Positions 30,460 to 39,131 of a stretch of DNA of 64,000 bases are shown piece after piece. Every line of letters starts with the position of its first letter. The stretch's first letter is position 1. Source of the DNA: an uncultured Dehalococcoidia bacterium (GTDB lineage Bacteria; Chloroflexota; Dehalococcoidia; Lucifugimonadales; Lucifugimonadaceae); NCBI GenBank assembly GCA_913052475.1, contig CAJXEJ010000001.1, positions 60,751 through 124,750 of the forward strand. Reading direction: 5' to 3'. The notes beneath the pieces were generated by a model. That model saw only the letters and a list, made by a program, of their open reading frames with translations, did no database searches and was not told where the DNA came from. A program made the translations under genes and the position numbers.

Positions 30460-30966
30460 ATGAGCCAGAGCGAACTAGAGCGCACTTACTTTCAGGACGG
30501 TCTTCACGGTAGCCATTGCTACGGGTGTGGTGCATGGAACGACAAGGGATTGCGCATCAAATCGTTTTGGGATGGCGATGAATCGGTTTGCATTTACCAG
30601 CCTGAGCCCTATCACGCAGCCATGCCGCCAGACGTGATGAACGGCGGGACCATTGCCGCTATCATCGACTGCCACGGCCAGTGCTCGGCAATCGCTAACG
30701 CATATCGAACGGAGGGCCGAGAGGTCGGTGATGGCGACAAGATCTGGTACGCAACAGCTTCGCTCACTGTGAATTATCGAAAACCAACCCGAATCGACGG
30801 TCCTGTAACGGCAAGAGCGCGCCTGGCTGAAAAGACCGACCAGAAGACGCTTTTCGCAATCGATTTCTTCTCGCATGACGGTATGCTGACGTGTGACGCG
30901 ACCGTGCTTTCGCTGCGAGTTCCTGATGAGTGGACCGATCCTACCGGATTGTTCCAACATCTGTAG
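30460..30966 (+). CDS. Hotdog-fold / PaaI-like thioesterase
   Basis: CYGCGAWNDKGLRIKSFW...YHAAMPPDVMNGGTIAAIIDCHGQCSAIA; start at 30460 preceded by GGAG. Confidence 0.8.
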   Translation: MSQSELERTYFQDGLHGSHCYGCGAWNDKGLRIKSFWDGDESVCIYQPEPYHAAMPPDVMNGGTIAAIIDCHGQCSAIANAYRTEGREVGDGDKIWYATASLTVNYRKPTRIDGPVTARARLAEKTDQKTLFAIDFFSHDGMLTCDATVLSLRVPDEWTDPTGLFQHL

Positions 30967-31590
30967 TTCACAAGAATCGAGTGGCGCGCCATTTGAACCG
31001 ATTTATGGCCGTGCAAACGAGCAGTGTATTAGGCAAATTCGTTATGTTCTCGCCGGGCTGATCCGAAAAATCCTGAGAGAGAATTCAGATGATGGCTTAT
31101 TCACTAGTCGAAGTTGGTCTCGACCGTCGCGCATCGCCCTGCTGATGGGTCTCATCGCCACCGGAGTCGACTCAGTTTCGGCTGAGGCGTACTCCCTTGA
31201 GTACAAAATGGCTATAGAATCACATCGTGCTTCGAAGAATGTCCGTACCTGCGTGCCGAAGCTAATGTGGCAGACCTTTCGTATGAGGGCTCGCGTGCGT
31301 TAGTCACGGCGTCTCAATTCGAAACCTGTTGCCGTTAGTTGCGGATCACCGTCGTTCTATAACCATTCGCTATTTGTGTGGAACATGCCTTGGATAGCGC
31401 TAAAGAAATTGGCTGTAACGCGGCCGACTCCCCGTCCCGACCGAGAAGCATTTTAAGTGCCAGCCACTGCGTGTCTGTGGTGCCAGCACGCATATTTTCA
31501 CTTATTACTCGAAACTGAGACCCCATACGGACTCTTTTTCGAGCAATTTACGCGAATACGCCTGCGCGTCGGGTGATAAGGAATTCAATT

Positions 31591-32787
31591 CTAATACTTG
31601 AGTTCGGTCTCTGATTCGATCTTTGATTCGTCGATATCGAAACCAAATCCCGGATGTTTGCTTACGGACAATTCGCCATCTGCAAAATTCGGTCCGCCGT
31701 TGGCATCGAAGTAATAGCTCATCGCAGCATGCTTCACTAGCATTTCAACGTATGGTGTGTGGATTGGTGACTGTGCTGATGACCAGGCCATTCCTGGAGG
31801 TGAAACACCCTGATGGCAAATCGTGATCAAATCGTAGGCCGTTGCGAGAGCGGCGATTTTCATCACTTCAGATAGCCCCCCTGCCCAGTTGAGATCTGGC
31901 TGGATGATATCGAGCGCTTCGGCGTCGATGAATCGCTTGAATCCCCAGCGGGTATACTCGTGCTCGGCACCGGAGATCGGGATGTTGGTGGCTTCTCGAA
32001 TCTTGCGATACGAATCGATCCGATCAGGCATTGCGACTTCTTCGAGCCATCGCGGGTGAAGATCCTCGATATGCTCGGCTAATTTGACGACGTAGTTAAC
32101 GTCCATCGACTGCCAGCAATCGAGCATGATGTCGTCATCGTCACCAAGGGTTTCTCGAATGGTTTCGACCATCTCGACGTTCTTTTTAAATCCCGCTGGA
32201 CCAGACATGGGGCCGTGTCGGAAGAACCATTTCTGAGCTTTGTAACCGCGGATCTGCATTTCTTGTGCGCGTTCTTTGACGAGTCCGAGGTCCTGCGTGG
32301 CGTATCCGAGCATCGAGGCATAAGCAGGCATCGAATCCCTTGTCGGACCGCCGATCAAGGTCGATACCGGTTGCTTGAACCATTTGCCCTTGAGATCCCA
32401 GAGTGCGTTGTCGATCAGGCTGATCGCCATCATCGGCTCGCCTTGCCTGCCGTGAACCGATTTGCGGTGCATGATGTCCCAGAGGAACTCGGTTGCGAGT
32501 GGATCGCGACCGATCAGGAAATCTCGCATCTGCCAGACGTGGAAAGCCGTTCCACCGGGCGTTGTGGGACCGGCGATACCGGAGACTCCTTCGTCAGTAT
32601 CGATCTGCACGAACACCGGGTTGAGCTGGTAGTGCGAATCATCGATCTGCGTTCCGGCTGCGGGTGGACCTTGCACTCGAAACTCTTTGTAGACATCGAG
32701 CGGCATTACGAGCCGCTCTTCCATAAAGGGTCCGTCGACCTCCATGGTTCCGGTTAATTGGCGTAGGCGTATGTCGGTGATTTTCAT
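31591..32787 (-). CDS. Mandelate racemase/muconate lactonizing enzyme (enolase superfamily)
   Basis: 398 aa; IMLDCWQSMDVNY, ISGAEHEYTRWGFKRFIDAEALDIIQPDLNWAGGLSEVMKIAALA. Confidence 0.92.
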   Translation of the reverse strand: MKITDIRLRQLTGTMEVDGPFMEERLVMPLDVYKEFRVQGPPAAGTQIDDSHYQLNPVFVQIDTDEGVSGIAGPTTPGGTAFHVWQMRDFLIGRDPLATEFLWDIMHRKSVHGRQGEPMMAISLIDNALWDLKGKWFKQPVSTLIGGPTRDSMPAYASMLGYATQDLGLVKERAQEMQIRGYKAQKWFFRHGPMSGPAGFKKNVEMVETIRETLGDDDDIMLDCWQSMDVNYVVKLAEHIEDLHPRWLEEVAMPDRIDSYRKIREATNIPISGAEHEYTRWGFKRFIDAEALDIIQPDLNWAGGLSEVMKIAALATAYDLITICHQGVSPPGMAWSSAQSPIHTPYVEMLVKHAAMSYYFDANGGPNFADGELSVSKHPGFGFDIDESKIESETELKY

Positions 32788-32983
32788 GGTGGCGTGATGC
32801 TCCGGGCGTCACTAGCGTGACTTGGTCGCGCGTCGCATTTCACCTTTCCTCTAACTCCTTTCCATCAAGGAAAGGAGGGCTGGTTAGTAGCTGAATAGAC
32901 GTTGTCGTCTGATCTGTCGCTCTTCGAGTGCCCCAAAATGACATATGTGATCGATTATTTCGACGCAAACGTGAATTTCGCTT

Positions 32984-34186
32984 TTACGAACCGAAGTTTG
33001 GTTCTTCTTCTTTTTCGATTTTGCCGGTGTCGAGATCCATCGTCATGCCAACACCTGTCGGGGTGTTGATCATGCCGTTTACAGGGTTGACCGGGTCTTT
33101 CAGGAAGTGCTGGTGAACTGTGTTCCACTTGATCAGGTATTCCTGATACGGAGTGTGGATCGGGGACTGCGCTACTGAGAAATGAATTCCGGCGTTGGTC
33201 GAGTGACCGTGCGGAATTGTGATCAAATCGAACGCTGTTGCAAGAGCTGCGATTTTTAACACTTCCGAGAGCCCGCCTGCCCAGTAGATGTCGGGCTGGA
33301 GAATATCGAGCGCTTCGGCGTCGATGAATTCCTTCATACCCCAGCGGGTGTAGTGGTGCTCGGCTCCAGAGAGAGGAATATTGGTCGCTTCTCGAATCTT
33401 GCGATACGAATCGATGCGATCTGGCATTGCGCACTCCTCGAGCCAGCGCGGGTGAAAATCCTCGATCTGTTCGGCGAGTTTGATTACGTAATTGACATCC
33501 ATCGATTGCCAGCAATCGAGCATGATGTCATCATCGTCTCCGAGACTTTCTCGAAGGGTTCGCACCATATCAACGTTCTTTTTGAGGCCTTCGGCGCCTG
33601 ACATCGGTCCGTACCGGAAAAACCATTTCTGTGCTGTGTAGCCTTCATCCTGCTTCTGCTTGGCACGCTCATTGACGAGCCCCATATCGAGAACGTTGTA
33701 GCCAAGCATCGAGGCGTAGGCAGGAACTTCGGTGCGTGTCGGGCCACCAATGATTGAGTAGACAGGAACGTTCAGGTAGCGACCTTTGAGATCCCACAGG
33801 GCGTTGTCGATCGCACTGATGGCGATCATGGTGTTGCCCTGACGACCGTGAACTGAGCCACGGTGCATGATGTCCCACAGGAACTCGATGGCGAGCGGGT
33901 CGCGGCCGATCAAGTAATGCGCAAGTTCATTTTCGACAATGAAGGCGATTGCCTTGTCCATCGGGCCACCGATACCGATCACACCCTCGTCGGTTTCGAT
34001 CTGAACGAAGTAGGCGTCGTGGTTCATGTGGCTTTCTTCAACCTGATCACCCCACTTCACTCGTTTCGATGTGTCACGAAATTCCGAGTAGACATCGAGA
34101 GGCATGACCAGGCGTTCTTCCCAGAACAGACCGTCAGTCTCGATTGTTCCAAATACGTGGCGGAGTCGAACTTTCTCGATCTTCAT
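32984..34186 (-). CDS. Mandelate racemase/muconate lactonizing enzyme, tandem paralogue
   Basis: 400 aa; IMLDCWQSMDVNYVIKLAEQIEDFHPRWLEECAMPDRIDSYRKIREATNIPLSGAEHHYTRWGMKEFIDAEALDILQPDIYWAGGLSEVLK, near-identical block architecture to 31591..32787. Confidence 0.92.
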   Translation of the reverse strand: MKIEKVRLRHVFGTIETDGLFWEERLVMPLDVYSEFRDTSKRVKWGDQVEESHMNHDAYFVQIETDEGVIGIGGPMDKAIAFIVENELAHYLIGRDPLAIEFLWDIMHRGSVHGRQGNTMIAISAIDNALWDLKGRYLNVPVYSIIGGPTRTEVPAYASMLGYNVLDMGLVNERAKQKQDEGYTAQKWFFRYGPMSGAEGLKKNVDMVRTLRESLGDDDDIMLDCWQSMDVNYVIKLAEQIEDFHPRWLEECAMPDRIDSYRKIREATNIPLSGAEHHYTRWGMKEFIDAEALDILQPDIYWAGGLSEVLKIAALATAFDLITIPHGHSTNAGIHFSVAQSPIHTPYQEYLIKWNTVHQHFLKDPVNPVNGMINTPTGVGMTMDLDTGKIEKEEEPNFGS

Positions 34187-34310
34187 TGATTACTTCTTCT
34201 GGTGGTTGAGGGATTTCGCACTGATTTTTTTTCGACCGTAGTGTCGCTGTTGAATTTGATGAACGCGACTTTACCGGACTTATCAGTTGCATGAGAGGGA
34301 TCAAACAAAA

Positions 34311-34340
34311 AGAAAGCGCACCCGGATAGGTGCGCTTTCT
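34311..34340 (-). terminator. Rho-independent terminator for 34362..35213
   Basis: 12-bp perfect inverted repeat agaaagcgcacc-cggata-ggtgcgctttct; on the minus strand followed by TTTTTGTTTG. Confidence 0.85.
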
Positions 34341-34361
34341 GATTTACAATCATCGAAGAGA

Positions 34362-35213
34362 CTAGCTCTGTGGGGATGTTTCTGGTTCTCGGATGTATGG
34401 AATGAGACGAGGAGACTCGAACTGCTCTTCGCCTTTAATGTCTTCGAGCATGTCGAACGCCGCACGGACATCGGTTTCCGCGCCAGAGAGTGAAAGCATC
34501 ACAGCGCCTTCTGATCCAGCAACACCGCCAGATGCGATGTGGGTTGCCTTGACGCCGGTAAGAATCGCGATTGCCTCTACTTCGGTCACAACCTGGGCGT
34601 TTACAACGGGCATAAGGCCTGCCGACTGACCCATCGTGAGATCCCAGAGGTGGTTACCGCTGACTCGGGCTGCCTCGACTACATCGGGAATCAGTCGTTC
34701 GAGGCTGACCGGTGCGACCCAGTGTGAACCACGTGCTGTGAGGGTGCCCCAGATTCCTCCGACTGTTCCACCGCCGCCATCGGCCGCCAGAACACCAATG
34801 TTCCCATTGGGGTCGACTGCATTAGCACCTTTGATAGATACATCGCATGCGCGGAATTGACCGAGGGCTTGTGGCGCGGGAATTTCAGATGGCTTGCCGT
34901 TTTCGAACACCCATGGACCGAGTCGGTCTTCTTCGACAACGCTGGCGAGTCGACCTTCCGCCACGATTCCAGCGGTGCTATTGCCCTTATCACCGGCCTG
35001 CCCGGTGAGTTCTTCGAGAAGGTAGGCAGGTGTGACTCCGCGGGAGATAACGAACCAGCCGTCTTCGAGGGATCGTTTTACTTCAGGCATTTGAAGAACC
35101 GCCTTAGCGAGAAGTCGCTTCGATTCGCGAGGAAGGAGCATCACGAGGGCGTGGAAGCGGTCGTCACGCAAATGCGGAGCCGGCTTAATAAAGCTAGAGG
35201 TATCGTAGAACAT
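34362..35213 (-). CDS. Conserved protein of unknown function
   Basis: 283 aa ORF with own terminator; C-terminal TEVEAIAILTGVKATHIASGGVAGSEGAVMLSLSG. Confidence 0.75.
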   Translation of the reverse strand: MFYDTSSFIKPAPHLRDDRFHALVMLLPRESKRLLAKAVLQMPEVKRSLEDGWFVISRGVTPAYLLEELTGQAGDKGNSTAGIVAEGRLASVVEEDRLGPWVFENGKPSEIPAPQALGQFRACDVSIKGANAVDPNGNIGVLAADGGGGTVGGIWGTLTARGSHWVAPVSLERLIPDVVEAARVSGNHLWDLTMGQSAGLMPVVNAQVVTEVEAIAILTGVKATHIASGGVAGSEGAVMLSLSGAETDVRAAFDMLEDIKGEEQFESPRLIPYIREPETSPQS

Positions 35214-35397
35214 TCGTTATTTACTCCGCTCAAGGTCGACTGGCTTGCCACCAGTTTTGAAGGTTCGCGTCGTTGACTCGACAGTCATTGTTTGCGAACC
35301 AAAGTGAAAATCAGCGGTTTTGGGCACCGCTGCTCGTAAAACAGCATGGATGTTACGTGAGGATTGGAGGCAATGCCTCGTTTTAGATGAGTTCTAA

Positions 35398-36207
35398 CTA
35401 AATGGAGGCGATGACGTCTCGGGCGATTGCTGGCCAGTCGACGGTAGTACCTGCCACGCCCGACCGATACGCCCGGCGTAATACCGCCTCTGAATCGCCG
35501 ATGCCCCAGGTTCGAACAACGAGTCCCGCTTCGTTGGCATCGGTAATTTGCTTCTGGGTGACTTTGCCAGCGTTCGGGTATATACCGGAAAGACCGAGTT
35601 CGACAGCTGCTTTTAGCGACGCTTTGTCGATTTTCTGGAGAAGCCAGCCGTGGGCAATGTTCGGCATGAGCGCGATCGAACGTTCGAGTTGTTCGAAGCG
35701 GAACGACGAGATTGTCAAGCCGGGAGCGATGCTGTCGCCGGTGTGCTGATCAAGCCAACCCCACTGCTCCAGTGATTTTTTAGATGTGGCTGCCAGATCC
35801 GGCTGTGTTGACTTGAGTTCGAGATGGACGTGAACTCTCCCGGTATAGCGTTCTAGGAACTCATCGAGGGTTGGAACGAATGCCTCCGGGTAAGCCAGCG
35901 GACCGTGAGCGCCGGCGCCATCGGCAGGTCCCTCAAACCACAGTCCGGCATTCAGCGATTTGATCTTGGCAATGCTGGTTTCGGCCACGAGTCCAGTGGC
36001 GTCGGTTGTCCGATCGAGGGTGTCGTCGTGAACGAGAACAGCCGTGCCATCACTTGTTAACTGGACGTCGGTTTCGAAATTATCGAAGCCGAGTTCGAGT
36101 GCCAGATCGAACGACTCGAACGTGTTTTCCGGAGCATCATAGGAAGCACCGCGATGAGCAATGAGTGTGAAGTCGTTGTTTGATAGATTGGTCGTTCGGC
36201 TGGGCAA
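35398..36207 (-). CDS. Glycerophosphodiester phosphodiesterase family protein
   Basis: FTLIAHRGASYDAPENTFESFDLALELGFDNFETDVQLTSDGTAVLVHDDTLDRTTD; no nearby ATG, candidate TTG start at 36207. Confidence 0.88.
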   Translation of the reverse strand: MPSRTTNLSNNDFTLIAHRGASYDAPENTFESFDLALELGFDNFETDVQLTSDGTAVLVHDDTLDRTTDATGLVAETSIAKIKSLNAGLWFEGPADGAGAHGPLAYPEAFVPTLDEFLERYTGRVHVHLELKSTQPDLAATSKKSLEQWGWLDQHTGDSIAPGLTISSFRFEQLERSIALMPNIAHGWLLQKIDKASLKAAVELGLSGIYPNAGKVTQKQITDANEAGLVVRTWGIGDSEAVLRRAYRSGVAGTTVDWPAIARDVIASI

Positions 36208-36314
36208 TTTAATAGACGGAGTTCGCCGTGGTGTTCGTATGCGAGCATTTCGGGACAAATAACCAGCGCAGTGTAAGCGACATCCAGGAAAAAGACCGTA
36301 CAATCTGGCGCGTC

Positions 36315-37046
36315 ATGCCTATCAACAAGACCACCAACTCGTTTGCCGATGCCGTCGCCGATATTCCGTCGGGTGCGTCGATCATGATTGGCGGATTTGG
36401 TGGTGCAGGGGGTCAGCCGACTAGGCTCATGATGGCTCTTCGGGATCTTGGTGTTGGCGACCTTACGATTATTGGCAACGTTGCGGGAATATCGAAGACG
36501 ACCGGATATGGCTGGCCCGATCATCTCGATCCGATCGACCAGGGAATGTTTTTCGAGAGTGGCCAGGCGACAAAAATCATCTGCTCGTTTCCCGTACCTG
36601 GCACCACGAACCCTCTCAGTGACATCGAAAAGGCGTGGCGAGAGGGCAAGGCCGACGTCGATATCGTTCCGCAGGGCACTTTGATCGAGCGCATTCGAGC
36701 CGCCGGTGCTGGCATTCCCGGCTTCTACACCCCAACGGGTGTTGGAACGACAGTTGCCGAGGGGAAAGAACATCGCGAATTCGATGGCAAGGCGTATTTG
36801 CTTGAGGAAGCACTTTCTGCCGACTACGCACTGATCCGTGCACAGAAAGCCGATACCAGAGGCAATTTGCAGTACATCGGCACTTCGCGTTCGTTCAACC
36901 CTGCGATGGCGACCGCTGCGAAAACGACGATTGTCGAGGTGGATGAGATCGTCGAGCCGGGTGGAATTGATTCCGAACGGGTTGGCACGCTCAGCACATA
37001 TGTCGATCGAATTGTGCAGCGCGAATCGGGAGACCCGTTGCCGTAA
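36315..37046 (+). CDS. 3-oxoacid-type CoA-transferase subunit A
   Basis: SFADAVADIPSGASIMIGGFGGAGGQPTRLMMALRDLGVGDLTIIGN; FYTPTGVGTTVAEGKE. Confidence 0.92.
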   Translation: MPINKTTNSFADAVADIPSGASIMIGGFGGAGGQPTRLMMALRDLGVGDLTIIGNVAGISKTTGYGWPDHLDPIDQGMFFESGQATKIICSFPVPGTTNPLSDIEKAWREGKADVDIVPQGTLIERIRAAGAGIPGFYTPTGVGTTVAEGKEHREFDGKAYLLEEALSADYALIRAQKADTRGNLQYIGTSRSFNPAMATAAKTTIVEVDEIVEPGGIDSERVGTLSTYVDRIVQRESGDPLP

Positions 37047-37741
37047 TGACTTCTGTGCACCCCAACGGAAACGACCCTGCACCACGACTCGATCGTGCGG
37101 CGATAGCGAAACGGGCGGCACGCGATCTCGTGGACGGATCTACGGTGAACCTCGGCATTGGCATCCCGACTATGTGTGCCGACTTTCTGCCTGACGGAGT
37201 CGAACTGCTCTATCACGCAGAGAACGGAATTTTGGGGTTCAAAGAACTGTCAGCACCCGGTGAGGGTGATCCGAATCTGATGGACGCCGGTGGTAAGTTC
37301 CCGAAGCTGGTGCCGGGTATGGCGTTCTTCGATTCGGTGGAATCGTTCAGCCTGATTCGAGGCGGTCATATCGATGTCACCGTTCTCGGCGCTCTTCAAG
37401 TGTCACATACCGGCGATCTTGCGAACTGGATGATCCCAAAGCGCGGAATCGGCAGCATTGGTGGTGCGATGGATCTCGCCGCCAACTCGAAACGCGTGGT
37501 CGTCGCCATGGAACACACCGCAAGAGACAATATCGCGAAGATTGTCGACGAATGTTCATTCCCGCTTACGGCACCCGATTGCGTTGACGAAATTGTCACC
37601 GACATCGCTGTAATTGAGATCGATCGGAAGAACGATCGGCTGGTTTTGCGAGAAGTCGCACCGGGGTGGTCGTGTGATGATGTTCAGGCGCACACAGAAG
37701 CCAGGCTTGAACTTGATGGCGAGCCCGGCCTGATGGCGTAG
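37046..37741 (+). CDS. 3-oxoacid-type CoA-transferase subunit B
   Basis: TVNLGIGIPTMCADFL, HAENGILGFKELSAPGEGDPNLMDAGG; overlaps subunit A stop. Confidence 0.93.
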   Translation: MTSVHPNGNDPAPRLDRAAIAKRAARDLVDGSTVNLGIGIPTMCADFLPDGVELLYHAENGILGFKELSAPGEGDPNLMDAGGKFPKLVPGMAFFDSVESFSLIRGGHIDVTVLGALQVSHTGDLANWMIPKRGIGSIGGAMDLAANSKRVVVAMEHTARDNIAKIVDECSFPLTAPDCVDEIVTDIAVIEIDRKNDRLVLREVAPGWSCDDVQAHTEARLELDGEPGLMA

Positions 37742-37805
37742 CACCTAGTCGGAACCGACGAGTGGTCGTCCACATCGTGCCGACGAAGGTTGGTAAGCTC
37801 TCGAC

Positions 37806-38807
37806 ATGACTAATACTGGCAACCGCTCAAATCATGAACCTAGCAAAGAGACGTTCGACGAGTTTCGCAACTCGTTCAGCTACGGCTCACGCACCGATCT
37901 GTTTTTCAAGTGGATGAAATCCGGTTCGGCAGATCTAGCTGCTGGTTTTCTCCAGGAACTTCTCGATCTGACTGGGCACTTGATCGACGACGGTGATACT
38001 AGGCCGATCGTCGAGACGATCATTAATGCTCAAGCCGAGGCTTATGCGGGACCAGGTAGCTTCGAATACGAAGACGGGCCTTTCACAAAGCTCGATCAAC
38101 CGGTGTCCGAAAGTCGTGTCGCACTCCTCACTACAACTGGGCATTTCGTCAAGGGCAACGACCCAAATCCGTTTGGAATTGAGAACCTGACCCAGGAACA
38201 GGCGACAACAATGACTGCGGAGTTCGGCAGGGCTGATCCCGTTCTATCGGAGATTCCAACAACGACTTCAGCTGCCAACACCCGGGTTCGCCATGCTGGC
38301 TACGATATCCGTGCATCGGCGTCTGACAGAAATGTTTCGCTACCGATCGACAGAATGAACGAACTGGCCGATGAGGGGGTCATCGGAGGGTTTGTGAGTC
38401 CGGCTTTTTCGTTTGTGGGACTCACGTCTCAACTTCGTTTACGGAACGAGATAGGCTTCGAGTGGGCGGCACGGGCGAAGGCGGCTGGTGCTCAAGCCGC
38501 ATTGCTAATCCCGATATGACCGTTATGTCACGTGTCGGTCGGGCACGTAGCAAGGGCGTTCGAAGCGGCAGGCATCCCGAATGCCATAATCATGTCAAAA
38601 GTGTTTAGAGATCGAACTGCGGCGATGAGTCCGCCTCGCGTATTGTTAACCCGCCATCCAATGGGCCGGCCAGTGTCGGCACCGTTTGATGTTGAAAAGC
38701 AGCGAGGCGTGCTAAAAGCGGGTTTGGAATTACTCGATTCCGCGACAGAAGGTGGAACGATCATCGAGTACGAGAAGCCATATCGCACAGGACCGTTCGA
38801 CAACTGA
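37806..38807 (+). CDS. Glycine/sarcosine/betaine reductase selenoprotein B-family protein, in-frame UGA (Sec) at 38517..38519
   Basis: ORF 37806..38519 ends ...ARAKAAGAQAALLIPI then TGA; same frame continues PLCHVSVGHVARAFEAAGIPNAIIMSKVFRDRTAAMSPPRVLLTRHPMGRPVSAPFDVEKQRGVLKAGLELLDSATEGGTIIEYEKPYRTGPFDN*. Gives U-P-L-C-H at the position where Cys homologues have CPxCH. Confidence 0.88.
38530..38548 (+). promoter_or_regulatory. Candidate bacterial SECIS hairpin
   Basis: ACGTGTC-GGTCG-GGCACGT: 7 pairs (one G-U), loop GGUCG, 17 nt between UGA and the loop. Confidence 0.6.
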
Positions 38808-38890
38808 GCCAGCAATGAACGAAAAGCACGCGGCTCCGGCAAAACATAGTCGCCCAGAACAAGTTTCCGTTCCGAAAGCGCTACGAAGCT

Positions 38891-39055
38891 ATGTGCTGCT
38901 GGGTGATACTCGGTATCGCGCTTGCGTCAATCATCTGGTTCCTGGTGGCGGCGGCAACTGATCGAGGCGAATCGAAGGATGCCGAAGCAAAAGTGGTTGC
39001 AACGTTGTTCGTTCCCGAGACCGCGACCGCCGAAGAAACTCTCGCCGCAGAGTAG
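38891..39055 (+). CDS. Small single-TM protein
   Basis: 54-aa ORF MCCWVILGIALASIIWFLVAAATDRGESKDAEAKVVATLFVPETATAEETLAAE*, below the ORF-track length cutoff. Confidence 0.4.
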   Translation: MCCWVILGIALASIIWFLVAAATDRGESKDAEAKVVATLFVPETATAEETLAAE

Positions 39056-39131
39056 GTTTTGTCCGGACACGTTGCGACCAGAGGCATGTAAAAAGCCGGT
39101 ATTGCGACAGATCGGCGTGTAAACTCGAAGT

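Noticed and set aside
30967-31590. ORFs in the spacer downstream of the thioesterase (30893..31303, 31335..31526)
   Set aside because: No recognisable similarity in any frame; possibly degraded DNA.
36057-37121. 354-aa minus-strand ORF
   Set aside because: Antisense to clear CoA-transferase subunit A; low-complexity Arg/His-rich translation typical of shadow ORFs.
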